This document shows, piece after piece, positions 34,830 through 57,613 of a stretch of 64,000 bases of DNA. The stretch is from assembly GCA_013339895.1 (NCBI GenBank), contig JABACO010000013.1:8820963-8884962 (forward strand), in the 5' to 3' direction. Each line of letters starts with the position of its first letter. Position 1 is the first letter of the stretch. The position numbers and the translations under genes are program-made. The notes under the pieces were generated by a model, which was given only the letters and a program-made list of their open reading frames with translations, was not told the DNA's origin and ran no database searches. Origin of the DNA: Ephydatia muelleri. Its lineage: Eukaryota > Porifera > Demospongiae > Spongillida > Spongillidae.

Positions 34830-35470
34830 GTTGATGGTGTGTTGCTGGTGTGATGTAAAGGGCAACAAGGGTGGTAGATTTGCTTAAGAGCTGGGAGTCA
34901 ATGCGCATTGGAAGTATATTCCAGATGCATCATGCGTATTTAAAGCTCAGCTGAAAACTGATTTTAACTCATCATTCAGTGCAACAAAGTTTTTGTGGTC
35001 ATCAAAATGTGTGTCTGTGTGTGAGCATGTGTGTGTATCTGTGTGTAAATCAACATGTCAATCCGTCATGCACATTTTTAACTCCAAAATACACGTACAT
35101 GTGCTATGCCCATCAGGTGCAGTTGTATTAGTCCCCTCCATTTCAATTGCCACCACTGGGCATCTCTGACCACAATACTGGTATATCATCTCATACTTTG
35201 TCTATGGTAAATTGCCCCTTCATATAATGATGCCACTGGTCCTTAGTTTTGTTATGCAGCATTTTAATTCATTAAAGCAAGGTGTTCTCAATCCATACAC
35301 ACATCTACAAATCAAGTTCACTGTGAAATCTTACAGAGCTGATGGTTATAGAAGTTACCACATAGCATATACGATTGATTGTTCGACTGAATTTTGAATC
35401 TGTAAGTGTGGAATGCATTACATGCAGTTATTGAGGCACTCATTATCATTGATCTTGTGCATGGAATGGC
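34830..35470. other. Possible 3' end of the receptor gene, not resolved
   Basis: Downstream of the last supported cytoplasmic exon on the minus strand. A short stretch at 35392-35365 could be another small exon (acceptor ATTCAG, EQSIVYAM in one frame, donor GTAACT), but no terminal exon or polyadenylation signal was assigned. Confidence 0.3.
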
Positions 35471-35479
35471 TAACCATAC

Positions 35480-45272
<9,793 letters not shown>

Positions 45273-45279
45273 CTGGAAA

Positions 45280-45660
45280 AAAAAGGAAGACTGTACACAG
45301 AGCATGCAGGATGGGAAAGCAAAAGACGGCAACCAACAAAAAAAGATCTTGTTTATTATTCTTACAAGAATACTATAAGGAGTGATCTTTTACCCTCCTT
45401 CTTTCCAATAAATAGGTCACTCCTCTCCAAAGCGGTCCAGGGACCAGTTAGTGTTGGCAGCAAAAATCGGTCCACCCAGAGGAACTTTGGCGCGCGCCAA
45501 GGCCAGTGAAAATACAAAACGGTGTACAGTACATGCATGAGGATGGTACAATTATAAATACAAAACGACTATACACCGCCGGGTAGTTATATAGATCCTA
45601 TAATTGCAATACAGTCCTATCAAACACCACTGTACCACAACTGTATCTACTTGTTTCCTT
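45280..45660. other. Upstream of Ig-A; signal-peptide exon not found
   Basis: Should contain the preceding intron or promoter of the receptor gene. No candidate ATG exon with a hydrophobic leader and matching phase 1 donor was recognised. Confidence 0.35.
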
Positions 45661-45662
45661 AC

Positions 45663-45729
45663 TTTGCACCAGTATACTTGTTTGCACCAGTATACTTGTT
45701 TGCACCAGTATACTTGTTTGCACCAGTAA
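45663..45729. repeat. 18-bp tandem repeat (tttgcaccagtatacttg)
   Basis: About 3.7 copies of TTTGCACCAGTATACTTG. Confidence 0.95.
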
Positions 45730-45769
45730 CCAGAGATAATGTTATAATCTTATAACCAATCCTAGAAAT

Positions 45770-47300
45770 GGGATTCCGCGAAAAGGGATCTAGTGCATAT
45801 TATAAAATTTGTTATAAAAGTGCCTTATGTTTAAATCGCTGTAACTCCCGAACGGTACACGCTATCGACTTCCTATTTTCAACACGTCATACTACACCAT
45901 TTCTGTATTTAAAGTTATATTTTGGCGTCTTGCACAAACTCTATGCCGACGTTACGAGATCCGATAGCCCATGGGGTTCAAAAACGCCACATCTTCAGGT
46001 AGGAGCGTCCAAATTGTTTTAAAATCGATGTGTACGTAGAGGGGTCCTGTCACTATTGAGTTGTTCATTTCGTTAATTTTTACTTTATCTGTTACGGAGA
46101 TATACCTGTGCAAAGTTAATGCACATTTCCAGCTCGATTCGCACAATGCAGCCCGCTCCCAATCCACAATAAATTTCGATAACTTTCTTTGTTCCGCCCA
46201 TTCTCCACCCATACTCTGTCTAAAACGAAGCTAGCCGTTCGCAACACCCTTGCAGCGACAATTCAAAGAAGAAGAAGAAGAAGACGTCTCGCTTGGCAAG
46301 ACGATCGTGATTCAGTCGAATGGATAATTGCAGTAATCTTGCGCCTCCCACGTCGCAGATGGCTGAATTCAACATGGCTCGCGTAAGGCTATACATGTAT
46401 TTGCTACGCACTTGCATCATCCTCTAGTCATGCAATAAAGCTTTCCTATTTATTGTAGCCCTTGCTAAAATTCTTGTTACACCCACTCAGCTACGCTTGC
46501 AATATCAACTTTCAGCTCACGCATAGTACATGAACATCAGTGCACTCATGCTGGCTCACACACCTTTATGCATTTGTGCACACACTTGCATATATAAACC
46601 TGTACACCATCGTATGACATATTCTTATGCACAACACTCACGAATACAGTACTTGTGGCACACAATAAACCAGTCTGATGATGATGACACACTCCCACAC
46701 CACATGCAAGTGCATTCTACCATTTAACTGTGTGCATTTTTGAGGGGGTTTATGTACTGAGCTTCTGTACTCTCTTAGTTTAATCCTCGGCATTGTTGCC
46801 TGTAGAAGCATTCCTTATAACAATTCCTCTCTGTACAGGCTGAGTTTCACATGCAGATGGTTCTTCCTACATGACATAGAGCCCTCACATGTACATAGGT
46901 ATGTGGCGACATATAGGATTGGCCCACTGTACATGCATCATGTCCCCAAAGGATTGGTCCTCTATGTGTGCATAGTTACCATAGGATTGATCATTTGTAC
47001 GTACATCATGTCCTCATAGTCCTCTAGAGGTACACATACATTGTACATGTTGCAAAGAATAACTATATTTTACCACAACATGTGTAAGGTTTATAAGTTC
47101 CTACGCACTCACATCATCTTTCTCTGGTCAGTGGAGAAACGTGTAATAAAGCTTTCCTATTTATTGCTCATCTCCTCATCACTCTTTATAGCCCCCCCCC
47201 CCCCCCCCCCCACTTAGCTACGTATGTAGCACTTTGCAGTAACTTTGGTCTCCTTTTGCCCACACAGTTTTCAGCTCACACAGAGTACATGAATGTGACC
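45770..47300 (+). repeat. Complex interspersed repeat, forward copy
   Basis: Opens CCGCGAAAAGGGATCTAG, then CCCGAACGGTACACGC, GACGTTACGAGATCCGAT, AGAGGGGTCCTGTC, GTGCAAAGTTAATGCACATT, CATTCTCCACCC and AATAAAGCTTTCC. It continues into GATTGGTCC...GTACATCATGTCC sub-repeats. The same order runs inverted in 54600-50900 and forward from 62041. Short ORFs in it are unsupported. Confidence 0.88.
47192..47211. repeat. Poly-C tract
   Basis: Twenty or more consecutive C in a repeat copy. Confidence 0.92.
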
Positions 47301-47609
47301 TACAGTAGGTAGAGTTTAGGTACAGGTGTAGTAAAGCAAGTTTAATGCTCATGACCAGCCTATGTCATAGTATTACTAAGCTTTCTATGGGTACTAGGTA
47401 CAGTGTATGTCCGCTGCTAAGGCTGAGATGTAAGCATATGTTTCTACAGATGCATTCAATGAATGATCCTAACCAATCCTAAGCTTGGCATTAGTGCACA
47501 ATGCAGGGTGTCTTACCCCTAAAACCCTTATCCAATCAAAAATCATCCCAAACTGTTGTCAATATGTTCACAGGTTCGCATCCATATAAAAGCAATTTCA
47601 TGTGTGCAG

Positions 47610-48125
47610 TACTCCAGTCATAACCTTGACTACAGCTCAGTTGACCAACTCCTTCCCCTATTAGATGACGGGTTGCTAGTTGGTCAGGTGACTAAGAAGG
47701 GCAGCACCAGGCGACAGGTCTCAGTTCTCAGCTCCTGGATGGAAGCCTGGAACATATTGCATTCAGGTTGCACCCAAACTGCTCTTGAGCTGGTGAAGTA
47801 CCAACACATCATCTGCCAGCTCTTCACACCCGATGGCAGCAGCCTTGAGGTATGACAGCTCTTTTGGCAGGCCGCAGCTATGGACAAGCTGCATAACCTC
47901 CGCTGGGATGTGTTGAAGGAGGACGTGCTGGTGTGATGTGTCACACATCAGCCCTTTCATGCACGGCAACAACCAGTTCCAAGCAGGCTCACTACCACAC
48001 CAGCAGGCACTACTCCACCATCTAGTGCACACGGAGCGAGCCACCCACAGGTGCTGGGTCCCAGGCTGTGGTGGAGAGCACTCTGCCAAGGCCTGGCCAT
48101 GTGCTGCACCAGTGGCCCCGTGATC
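47610..48125 (+). pseudogene. Retroelement Gag-like scrap
   Basis: The frame 47556-47855 reads SVLSSWMEAWNIL, then ALELVKYQHIICQLF. After a slip, AAAMDKLHNLRWDVLKEDVLV and a proline/serine-rich tail (FHARQQPVPSRL, TPPSSARSEPP) follow to about 48125. The order (W..AWN.....P.L..YQ..I......, FR..AA....LRW....L, then a P-rich segment) is one I associate with Gag-like proteins of invertebrate retroelements. The zinc-knuckle end is missing. An in-frame stop near 47935 and the slip near 47850 show decay. The 25-bp minisatellite starts right after it. Confidence 0.35.
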
Positions 48126-48126
48126 T

Positions 48127-49385
48127 CCAGTGAGTTCACACCACTCTATGACCAGTTAAGTCACACCACTTTATGCCCAGTTAACTCACACCACTCTACG
48201 AACAGCAAGCTCACACCAATCTACGACCAGCGAGCTCACACCATTCTACGACTAGCGAGCTCACACCACTCTACAAACAGCGAGCTCACACCACTCTACG
48301 ACCAGCGAGCTCACACCACTCTACAACCAGCGAGCTCACACCACTCTACAAACAGCGAGCTCACACCACTCTGCAAACAGCGAGCTCACACCACTCTACG
48401 ACCAGTGAGCTCACACCACTCTACGACCAGTGGAACTCACACCACTCTACGACCAGCTAGCTCACACCACTCTACGACCAGTGAGTTCACACCCCTTCAT
48501 GACCAGCGAGCTCACACGACTCTACGACCAGTGAAACTCACACCACTCTACGACCAGCAAGCTCACACCACTCTACGACCAGAAGACCAGAATTCACACC
48601 ACTCTATGACCAGTGAGCTCACACCACTCTACGACCAGCAAGCTCACACCACTCTACGACCAGAATTCACACCACTCTATGACCAGCGAGCTCACACCAC
48701 TCTACGACCAGCGAACTCATACCACTCTATGACCAGCAAGCTCACATCACTCTACAACCAGTGAGCTCACACCACTCTACGACCAGCGAGCTCACATCAT
48801 TCTATGACAAGCGAGCTCACACCACTCTATGACCAGCAAGCTTCACATTACTCTACGACCAGCGAGCTCACACCCCTCTTTGACCAGCGAGCTCACATCA
48901 CTCTACAACCAGCGAGCTCACATCACTCTACGACCAGCGAGCTCACATCACTCTATGACCAGTGAGCTCACACCACTCTATGACAAGCGAGCTCACATCA
49001 CTCAATGACCAGCAAGCTTCACATCACTCTATGACCAGTGAACTCACACCTCTACGACCAGCGAGCTCACACCACTCTATGACCAGTGAACTCACACTAC
49101 TCTATGACCAGCGAGCTCACACCACTCTATGACCAGCGAACTCACACCTCTACGACCAGCGAGCTCATACCACTCTATGACCAGCGAGCTCACACCACTC
49201 TATGACCAGGAAGCTCACACCACTCTACAACCAGTGGAACTCACACCACTCTATGACCAGTGGAACTCACACCACTCTATCTATGACCAGTGAGCTCACA
49301 CCACTCTACGATCAGTGAGCTCACACCACTGTACGACCAGTGAGCTCACACCAGCGAACTCACACTACTCTACAACTCACACCAC
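48127..49385. repeat. 25-bp minisatellite (CTCACACCACTCTACGACCA)
   Basis: About 50 copies of CTCACACCACTCTACGACCA followed by GCGAG, moderately diverged (CTATGACC, CTACAACC variants). The 237-codon ORF at 48051-48764 runs through it and is an artefact. It sits between the forward and inverted copies of the complex repeat. Confidence 0.96.
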
Positions 49386-49392
49386 TCTATGA

Positions 49393-49630
49393 CACTCTAA
49401 CTTTAACTCTTCCGCGGGCGAAGCCAATATTGCTGTAAACATGTAGTGTGAAATAAGCATTTCCGCGTTGCGGGAAAACCTAGTTTGCAAACAAATTACA
49501 CTAATATGTTCCAGGAAACAACTTTTGACATGTGTTGTCACCACAAAAGTGTTGACGGTTTAGATAAACAGAGTGGCTTTAGTATAGCAGCTGTGGCCCA
49601 AAATTGCTCCGTTGCCCTTGAAAGAGTTAA
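49393..49630. mobile_element. MITE copy 3 (TTTAACTCTT.CGCGGG family)
   Basis: TTTAACTCTTCCGCGGGCGA at the left and GCCCTTGAAAGAGTTAA at the right, with GAGTGGCTTTAGTATAGCAG uninterrupted. It therefore shows the empty site for the element nested in copy 2. Confidence 0.88.
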
Positions 49631-49753
49631 TTAACCACAACTTACGCCTTCACCCTGACAAGGCCTGGGTTACCTGGCTGCTTGACGGCATTGGCATACA
49701 CTGACTCTGTTTCTCCGCTTAAATCATGCAACCTATCCACAGCATACACAAAT

Positions 49754-49791
<38 letters not shown>

Positions 49792-50110
49792 CACTTACAC
49801 ATATATACATGTGGCACAAACAATAACACTCTAATGATGGTACACTGAATGTGTTCTCTGCACATGTATTCTTGATCTATTCTATTGAACAGCTCATGAG
49901 GGACATACATGTAGGTACACATCACGTACACTGTAGTGTCCCATAGGACTGGTCCTTTGTACATACATCATATCCCAATAGGACTGCTTGAGACAATTAA
50001 AGAGATTAGAGGACAAGTCATAAGGGATTCCATGGGTCAGCATGTAAGAAGCTTTTTTATTTTTTATGTTTTTCAGAGGTGCAGAGTTGGATAATGAACT
50101 TGCTACTTAT

Positions 50111-50610
50111 TCTGTGTAAACCTACCACGGGCCCTGACCTACCACAATCTGCAGGATAGGGTAGCTACAATAAAATTCATTGCCACAGGCCATGCAGGAA
50201 CACAGCCCATGCAGGAACACAGCCCATGCAGGACCATCGCCATTCAAAAAATTAATAATAATAAACTTTACATGCGTGATGCACCGTGAAGAGGCAGCAC
50301 ACAGTGTTGCAGAGGTCACACTAGTTGTATGCAGGGAATGAAGTGAGTGTTCAAGTACTCCTAGAAGGGTATAGCAAGAGCGGAATGGGAAGCACAATAC
50401 TTTGTACTAATTGTGAGAAGGCTAGGCCAGGAACAATGGAGTATACAATAACACTCGTTGAATTCCCTGCATTCAAACTTATTTACTAGTGATGCAACAT
50501 TGTACTGTTGGCCTGTAAGGTTAGACTGTTACCTTTGGCGATGAATATTATTGTACCTACCTATCATTGCAGATTGTGGTGGGTCAGGGCCCGTGGTAAG
50601 TTTACACAGA
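50111..50610. mobile_element. 500-bp element with about 80-bp imperfect TIRs
   Basis: TCTGTGTAAACCTACCACGG at 50111 mirrors CCGTGGTAAGTTTACACAGA at 50591-50610. The similarity extends inward through GGGCCCTGACC, CCACAATCTGCA and a GGTAG...ACAAT segment. Non-coding. Confidence 0.8.
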
Positions 50611-51342
50611 CATACCTTAGCAAGCTAGTAAACAATTTCATTATTCTGCTGTTGCCAGACTCCCAAACGCTTTTACAGGTGAAACATAGAGTGCTAGATG
50701 GTGAGTGTAACTGAGGGAGAAAGTATACTTTTAGAGAAGACTACAAGCAACAATGCAGAGGAAAACCACGTTCAGAGAGGCAGACCTTACACTTGAATGT
50801 ATTTGGATGTACCATCATTATTAGAGTGTGTTATAATGTTGCCATATGTGTCACGGTGCATAAGTGTTGTGTTTATATGTGTGTGTGTGTGTGTGTGCAA
50901 GTGATGTGCTCAAAAATTGTACAGTGCTATTTGCACAACGTATACACATGCATAAGGGTGTGTGAACCAGTATGAGGGCATGTTCACACAGGTGCGGGCA
51001 AAAAGAGACTTGAAGTCAGCATAAGCAGCAATAGTTGAGGCATAAAGAATGATGAGAAGTTGAGCAAGTTGAGCAAGCGTTATGCAGAATAAGAAAGCTT
51101 TATTACACACTTCTCTACTAGAGAAAGATTATGTGAGTGCATAGGAATATATAGGCATGTTGTGGTAAATATAGTGTTAATGCTGTATGAATGCTCATTC
51201 CGTGCTAATGCATACATGTACTCCCTAATGCTGTAGCATATCGCTAACTGAGTTCCCTCAACCCCTGTCATGCATCTATACTAATTGACGGATAACAGTT
51301 TTGCCCAAAAGGGGTCAGGCGGCAACCTGGTGACAGGGTGTA

Positions 51343-51530
51343 CCCATCAGGCCAAATCTGGGACCAAGGTAGCGCTGGCTTGCCTTGGGTGCGACCAGAC
51401 GTGCCACTACCATGACGTGGTCATGGTGAGTGGTAGGCCCTCCCCGCTGACCGACCTGGGACCAAGGTAGCGCTGGCTTGCCTTGGGTGTGACCAGGTGT
51501 GCCACACCATGACGCGGGTCATGGGTTTGA
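51343..51530. repeat. GC-rich direct duplication
   Basis: GGGACCAAGGTAGCGCTGGC, TTGCCTTGGGTG and a GACCAG..GTGCCAC..CCATGAC tail appear twice about 110 bp apart (51360 and 51469), flanked by a 'ggtagaagcccg/gcggcaacctgg' context. No gene recognised. Confidence 0.85.
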
Positions 51531-51559
51531 CGTGGTTGGTCAGGGTAGAAGCCCGAAGG

Positions 51560-51950
51560 GTGCCGCCTGCCATTGATGTATGACATGAAAATCAGTGTAC
51601 AAGGTACAATCAATGCACAAGCGGAGTGGTGGGTGGGTCAGCAATATTCAGGTCGTCAATAGGCAGGCTATGAGACTGAATGGCTGCTTTCCCAAGAACA
51701 CCATTTATATATATGCATACAATACCTGGAACCAGACAGAGACAATCTAATTTGGGGATAGGTTGTTTAGAGGGGAGGGTTGCAGACAGAGAGGCAGGCT
51801 TGACCTGCTAACCCTAGACAAAGCCCCCTTTTCAACATACTATATGCTTCCCATGCCCTATCAAAGCTGGAAGGGGTGGTGCACAACCATTCGCCCTTCA
51901 TCAAAACATTAAACATTGTTTACTCCCTAAACAAAATCACTTATTCTTTG
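51560..51950. other. No gene seen
   Basis: Unique-looking spacer within the inverted repeat copy. Confidence 0.45.
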
Positions 51951-52524
51951 CACATGCATGTATACAGTGATGTACATGTATGCAAGCACAAAGGACCAAA
52001 CCAATGGGACACAGAGGATCAATATACAGGGACAAAATGTACATATAAAGGACCAATCATATGGGCCTATGGGGTCACAATGCATGTACAAAAGAACAAT
52101 CCTACAGGGACACGAGGTACCTGTGTGTACAAAGGACCAACCCTACGCACAAATAGAGGACCAATCCTATGAGTACACGATGCACGTACAGTCGTCCAAT
52201 CCTATGGGACGCTGCATGTAGCTACACATACTTATGTACATGGGAGAGCTCTATGTCAGGTATGAAGAACCATTTATATGGGAAACCCAGCCTGCACAAA
52301 GAGGAGTTGTTATAAGGAATGCTTCGGCAACAATGCAGGGAAAAACTAAGAGAGTGGTACAGAAGCTCAGTACATAAACCCACTCAAAAATGCACACAGT
52401 TAAATGGAATAGATCCCGTGCATGTGACAAAGTGTGGTGTAAAAGTGTGTCATCATCATCAGACTGGTTTATTGTGTGCCACAAGTACTGTACGTGAGTG
52501 TTGTGCATAAGAATATGCCATACG

Positions 52525-53684
52525 CAGTGGCGGATACAGGGGGGGGCAAACCCGGCCTATGCCCCCCCTAACTAATAAGGATACCCATTGTAATGAATTT
52601 AATTACATGTCATCAGCGACGCACTGTCGTAGCTCGTGCAGGCCTAGACCTGTTATATATCACCCCTGACACGCGGCCCTTTTTCTATTGTGCTTTTGAG
52701 CGTCCAGTTCGTACATTGCGAATTTCAATTGCCGTCAGGAAAGTAGTAGATCTGCGGAGTCCGCCGTCATCCGGATCCCATGGCTAAGACTATTGCTGAA
52801 GTGTTTGCGGCGAGCAAAAAGTGTATGTGCCAATGAATCATTAATCATACGAGCGACACTTTACAAAATTCAAAGAAAGCAGAGTCCGCTCTTGTATGCC
52901 TTACAGACCCTGATTTGGCAACATTGCCAGAAAGTTTTATAGTGATGATCTGCTTTTTCCATAAGCATTTCATCAAGAGATTGCGCTTTGGAAAACAAAT
53001 TCCCCTATTAAACCGAACTCTCTTGTCACAGCATAGCAGACAGAAATGCACCCCTACCATGTTACCAAAGAATTCTTCCAGACCCTTTGAAACATTACAC
53101 CAATTAGAAGTTATTCAAGTTCACGGCTTCATTTAATATAGTTGAAACCCCCTTTCCTGCTACCTAACATTCCTCTGCTGCCTGATTTTGGACAATTCTA
53201 CTTTAGTTAAACAAAAAATATTCCGGCGTTAATCGGTTAAGCTACTGCTATTGACCTGTGTAGCATCAATTGGAGTGGAAAGAGCTAATTTCTCTTTGAT
53301 ATTTATTTAAAAAGTCTATCGCAGCACTATGGGAGAAGACAGATTTAATGCGTTAATGTTATTGTATGTGCACAAAGATATTGAACTTAATATTGATGCT
53401 ATCTATCATTGACAGCTATAGTCGAAAATACCCTCGGAGGATGCTTCTAATTGACCCTATTTGTGTAGTGTGACTGTTATAGGTATCTTTAATCATTTGT
53501 ATCCGTAAATACATGTTTTATAATTTCCAAAAGTGCAAAAACAAAAACCCAGTGGCTAGGGTTTTGGGGCGGGGATGATGGTGCTTACTGCGCTTTCCCA
53601 GACACCCTGGCAAGTTTGGAGGAGCACGCCCCAATTTCCATCCCTATATGCCCCCCCTAACACAAAATCCTGTATCCGCCCCTG
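52525..53684. mobile_element. hAT-like non-autonomous element, 1160 bp, 5-bp TSD ATACG
   Basis: The ends CAGTGGCGGATACAGG and CCTGTATCCGCCCCTG are inverted, followed inward by C-rich blocks (TGCCCCCCCTAAC near both ends). ATACG flanks both sides (52520-52524 and 53685-53689). The forward repeat copy near 46606-46640 carries the uninterrupted site once (reverse complement ATATGTCATACGATGG), so both insertion and duplication are directly visible. CAG-GGCGGATCC-type ends are usual for hAT elements; a 5-bp duplication is shorter than the common 8 bp and fits the hAT5-type groups. No transposase ORF. Confidence 0.9.
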
Positions 53685-54600
53685 ATACGATGGTGTACAG
53701 GTTTATATACGCAACAATTCAAGTGTGTGCACAAGTGCAGGAGACTGTGTGAGCCAGCATGGGTGCATGTTCATGTATTATGCGTGAGCTGAAAAATGTA
53801 AATACAACCGATGTCATTGCAAGCGTAGATGAGTGGGCGTGAAAAGAATTTTAGCATGGGCTATACTAATAGCAAGTTGGAAGCTTTATTACACGACTAG
53901 AGGATTATGCAAGTGCGTAGCAAATAGCCTTACTCACGCCGTGTTGAATACTGCCACCCCGCGACGTGGGAGGCGCAAGGATACTGCAACGATTCATTCA
54001 GATCCATCAATTTGGTACGATCGTTTTGCGAAGCGAGAAGCGTTCTTCCTTTAATTCACCGGTATAAACTCGCTGCCTGGGTGAGGTAAAATTGTTGCGA
54101 ACGGCTATCTTAGTTTTAGACAGAGAATGTGGGCGGAACAAAGAAGTTATCGAAATTTATTGTGGATTGGGAGAATGGAACGCGGGATGCATACAATAAT
54201 GGCGCTCATCGAGCAGGAAATGTGCATTAACTTTGCACAGCTGTATCTCCGTAACGGATAACATAAAAATTAGCGAACTGAAAAAATCAATAGCGACAGG
54301 ACCCCTCTACATAACACTGAATTTGAAACCAATTGGACGCTCCTACCTGAAGATGTGGCAGTTTCGAACCCCATGGGTAATCAGGTCTCATAACGTCGGC
54401 ACAGAGCTTGTGTAAGACACGAAAATATAGATCTACATACAGAAATGGTGTGCCATGAAGTGTTGAAAATAGAAAGTCGATAGCGTGTACAGTTCGGAAG
54501 TTATAGCGATTTAAACGTAAGGCATTTTTATAACAAATTTTATAATATGCACTAGGTCCCTTTTCGCGGAAACGATTCCAAATCCAATTTTCTCAAAAGC

Positions 54601-55213
54601 GCTAGCCAAAACCTCGAAGAGCTGAATATATATATATTTCCAATCATCGTAGATCATGGTTCAATCCCTTCTCTAAGGCGCCTTTGGAAACCCAAGGCAC
54701 GAACCTTCACAATTTGTAGCACATGCAAAATCCATGCAATTCGGCCCGCACTAGCGCTTCGCGGCATGTATGCTCCACCGGCTGTATATAGTCATCACGG
54801 CTACACTACAGGCAAGTCGTCCGACTAACCTTCGCATTCGTCGAGGGCAACGCTTTCCAGAGTGCAAGTCAGGAAACACAGCCATAGGAACATCATACAG
54901 CATGCCATTCGTTGTCCGGGGGCAAAACAAAAACGTAGGTTCCGGTTGTTCTTGTATACTAGCTCACAATGCAGGTTGACTGGAATGGGTTCAGGAAAAT
55001 GTGCACTAGGCCTATATTTAGCTCTGGCATCAGCATGCATGCATGCATGCTCTATTTCAGAACGTATATACGTATGCTGAGTGCTCCGAGAAAATTGCAT
55101 CACGGATATACGGTATATATAAAAGTTATACAAATGCATCGCGTTTGAATCGCTATAAAAAAATATTTTATTGAATGCACTATACAATTGAATAGAAAAT
55201 GTGCAGTATTACT
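54601..55213. other. Left flank of the gene pair, no gene
   Basis: Contains a CATGCATGCATGCATGC tract (55034) and an AT-rich 3' flank of the BEN gene. An AATAAA-type signal is present on the minus strand only weakly. No CTTGGTCAAG sub-terminal repeats like those right of the transposase gene. Confidence 0.45.
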
Positions 55214-57544
55214 TTACTTCTTTCTACCTTTGTCTCTGCATTTCTGAGTGCAAGATTGTCTTATAGCCTCAACATTTTCTTTCAGTTCCGAAGCACTGAA
55301 TTTTTGTTTTAAGCAATTTATAAAATGATTTGCAAAGTTAAACACACATTCATGGGTGATGTATCTCTATACCTTCAAACAGTTTCATTCGTTCAGGGGA
55401 CAAAGGCGGCTTCACACTGGTAGTGGACTTTCCCACTGGTACAAATGATGATTGTTTTAATTCTTCTTCAGTATACAATGCATCTAACAATCCCAGTGCA
55501 TATTTCACCACATTTGTCCCTCGGACTTTTAGCAGGTCCACACCATTTTTCTATTGTAAACAAAACATGTGAACAGACATTCAAGTTACTGCTGTTACTT
55601 ACATTCACAAAGTACTCTGGGGATTGGTTGATAGGCTTAGATTGGCTTTCTGCCTGTGCCTCTTTGGATGTCGATGGTGGGTCGCAGGTCAGTGTTGTTG
55701 AAGATGTTAGTTGACAGTTTGGTGTTGGTACTGAATTTCCCATTAAAATGTATATGTTATGCACTTATATTATTGTATTAGTTATACCTGTGTTTGAAAT
55801 GAGATGGTTTAGAATAGCTTCCACTGCAATTCGGATACGCCTAAGCTCATCTGATAGAGTTGCATTGCATTCCTACATGTCAGTATGAATAAATTATTTA
55901 TCTTAATAACTTTCTCCACAATACAGGAAACTAAATTAACATAGGTAATACCGTAACATGTCATTGGTATTGTAATATAAATAACATGGATGTGGTAGTG
56001 CCTAATTTATATGCTCTTATGACACAACATGGCATAGGTACTTAAAAATAAAAACATAATGATTTGATGCCAACAATGCGTACATATATTATTAAATTTT
56101 ATATGATTACTGTCTGCGTAGTAATATGAAAACATAACACATGATATATTGTATGATTAGAGATTTGTAACTAACATGTGACTCCTGTGTTTCCTTTCCT
56201 GCTTCAGGTACACATGGTTTACTTGGTACGGCTGTCATACTGTCATTTTGTGCTTTAAGTACAGCACACTCGTTTTCCTAAGAATGTTTGGAGGGTTATG
56301 CCTAGAATGTCACACATTTATAATGCAAAACACCTTACCTCACCGCAGGTCAGTTGTGTTTCCGTATTCTACAGAATACATTAAAATTTAAATTACAAAC
56401 ACAACACAGTTCATTTTACCTCATAGTCATCTACAGTTTGCTTCGACCAGGGTTGAGCCTGTTCTGAAAAACCCCACTTTAGAGTATCCTGTGGAAATGC
56501 ATATATGTATAGTTCAGCAATTAGAGGGTTCTGTAAAAACATACAGGATGTTCCACAATCAAAGACAGTTTGCTAATCTTATCATAAAATTATTTATTTG
56601 GAATAAATTTATGAGCATCAAATGATTGATGAATGCATTCATCTTGTGATTGACTAAAATCAGAAATCAATATTTAGATTTAATGCAAAAAAATCACACA
56701 ATTTAAGTTATAGGCTTGCAATTATTCAGCATCTTACGTTTCATGAAATTTAGTTCAGCAACATTTTCTCACTTGCCTCTTTTTTTTGCCTTTCCATCTT
56801 TCTCACTATGTCCATTCTTTGCGACACAATCACCATCGTCATCACTGCTAATATTAGAGTCTTCCAAAAAGGACTTTAGTTGATCTTCTAACAACGAGTA
56901 AAGGCAAAGGTATTGCATGATCTTACATGCTTGTAACATATCTATAGATAGTGCTTGCAGGATCACCCTATACCTATAAGTTTTCATCCAGCAAATGTAT
57001 TATACATCACGCTAGAAACGCGCTGTCCCTATAAGCAAGCAGTAACAAAAACAGTCTAAATAGCTGTGGCATTATGATAACTATGTGGTTTCCAATTAAT
57101 CTCAGCAGCAGCTGAGTGTAAGCACAAAGAAATGTTTTAGACGTTTAAATATAAAATCCCATTATCGAGGGCCAGGAGGTCAGGCCAATTAGGTATAGCT
57201 AGTTCTCAGTATAGTAGGCCTACCGGCTTCTGCGCGTGCCACGCGGACAGTGAGTCTGTTGTTGTTTTTTACCCACACCAACTCATTCCCTGCACGGAGA
57301 TCGTCCTCTGTAACAAAGTCACGGTCCTCGTTCTCCAATGCAGTGCTCATTACGTCAAACTTCTTATTGGTTTCTGCGCAAACCACTTTCACTCGTTCTT
57401 TACATTAAGATTTGCTGGATAAAGTTATACAAGACATGTATATCTGCAACTGCCAAGAAACATACGCTTTTTCGCTGGAGGATCATCCCATGCCTTGTCT
57501 TTAAGCCTTGGATGCATCTTGTCTCTTGGTCTCTTCGACGACAT
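55214..57544 (-). CDS. BEN-domain protein gene, probably frameshifted at its 3' end
   Basis: BEN domains mediate DNA or protein binding in chromatin factors and some mobile-element proteins. Exons on the minus strand include 57544-57466 (MSSKRPRDKMHPRLKDKAWD), 57397-57224 (VKVVCAETNKKFDV, DDLRAGNELVWV, LTVRVARA), an acidic Ser/Asp exon near 56887-56777, 56505-56440 (DTLKWGFSEQ), 56305-56190, a helical exon near 55873-55788 (LSDELRRIRIAVEAIL), 55737-55605 and 55552-55372. The last reads KYALGLLDALYTEEELKQ, then VKPPLSPERMKLFEG, the BEN core (LL.AL...EEL..S....KP.L.PE). The C-terminal piece, FSASELKENVEAIRQSC then QKCRD (stop 55214), is one base out of frame, with the slip near 55365. No intron of usable size separates them. 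Some middle exon joins do not keep frame, so exons may be missing. Divergently oriented, 70 bp from the transposase gene start. Confidence 0.6.
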
Positions 57545-57613
57545 GTAGCAGCTGCAGATTAAAATAGATAATTAGCACGTGGTCGAAATTAATCTCAATA
57601 AACAAAATTAACG

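Larger units (their letters stand above)
50900..54600 (-). repeat. Complex interspersed repeat, inverted copy
   Basis: Reverse-complement counterpart of 45770-47300. It includes CTTTATTACACACTTCTCTA (51098), the (GG)ACCAAT(CC) sub-repeats at 51990-52210, ATCATCAGACTGGTTTATTG (52456), CTTTATTACACGACTAGAGG (53883), AATGTGCATTAACTTTGCAC (54220) and TCCCTTTTCGCGGAAACG (54556). It is interrupted by the 1160-bp element at 52525-53684. Confidence 0.88.

Noticed and set aside
48051-48764. 237-codon ORF of HTTLRP/SSHHST repeats
   Set aside because: Produced by a diverged 25-bp minisatellite whose unit is not a multiple of three.
56760-56790. GC-AG intron donor (AG|GCAAGT) in the BEN gene
   Set aside because: The motif is perfect, but joining it to the next plausible exon (56505) breaks the frame, so an exon is missing or the site is not used.
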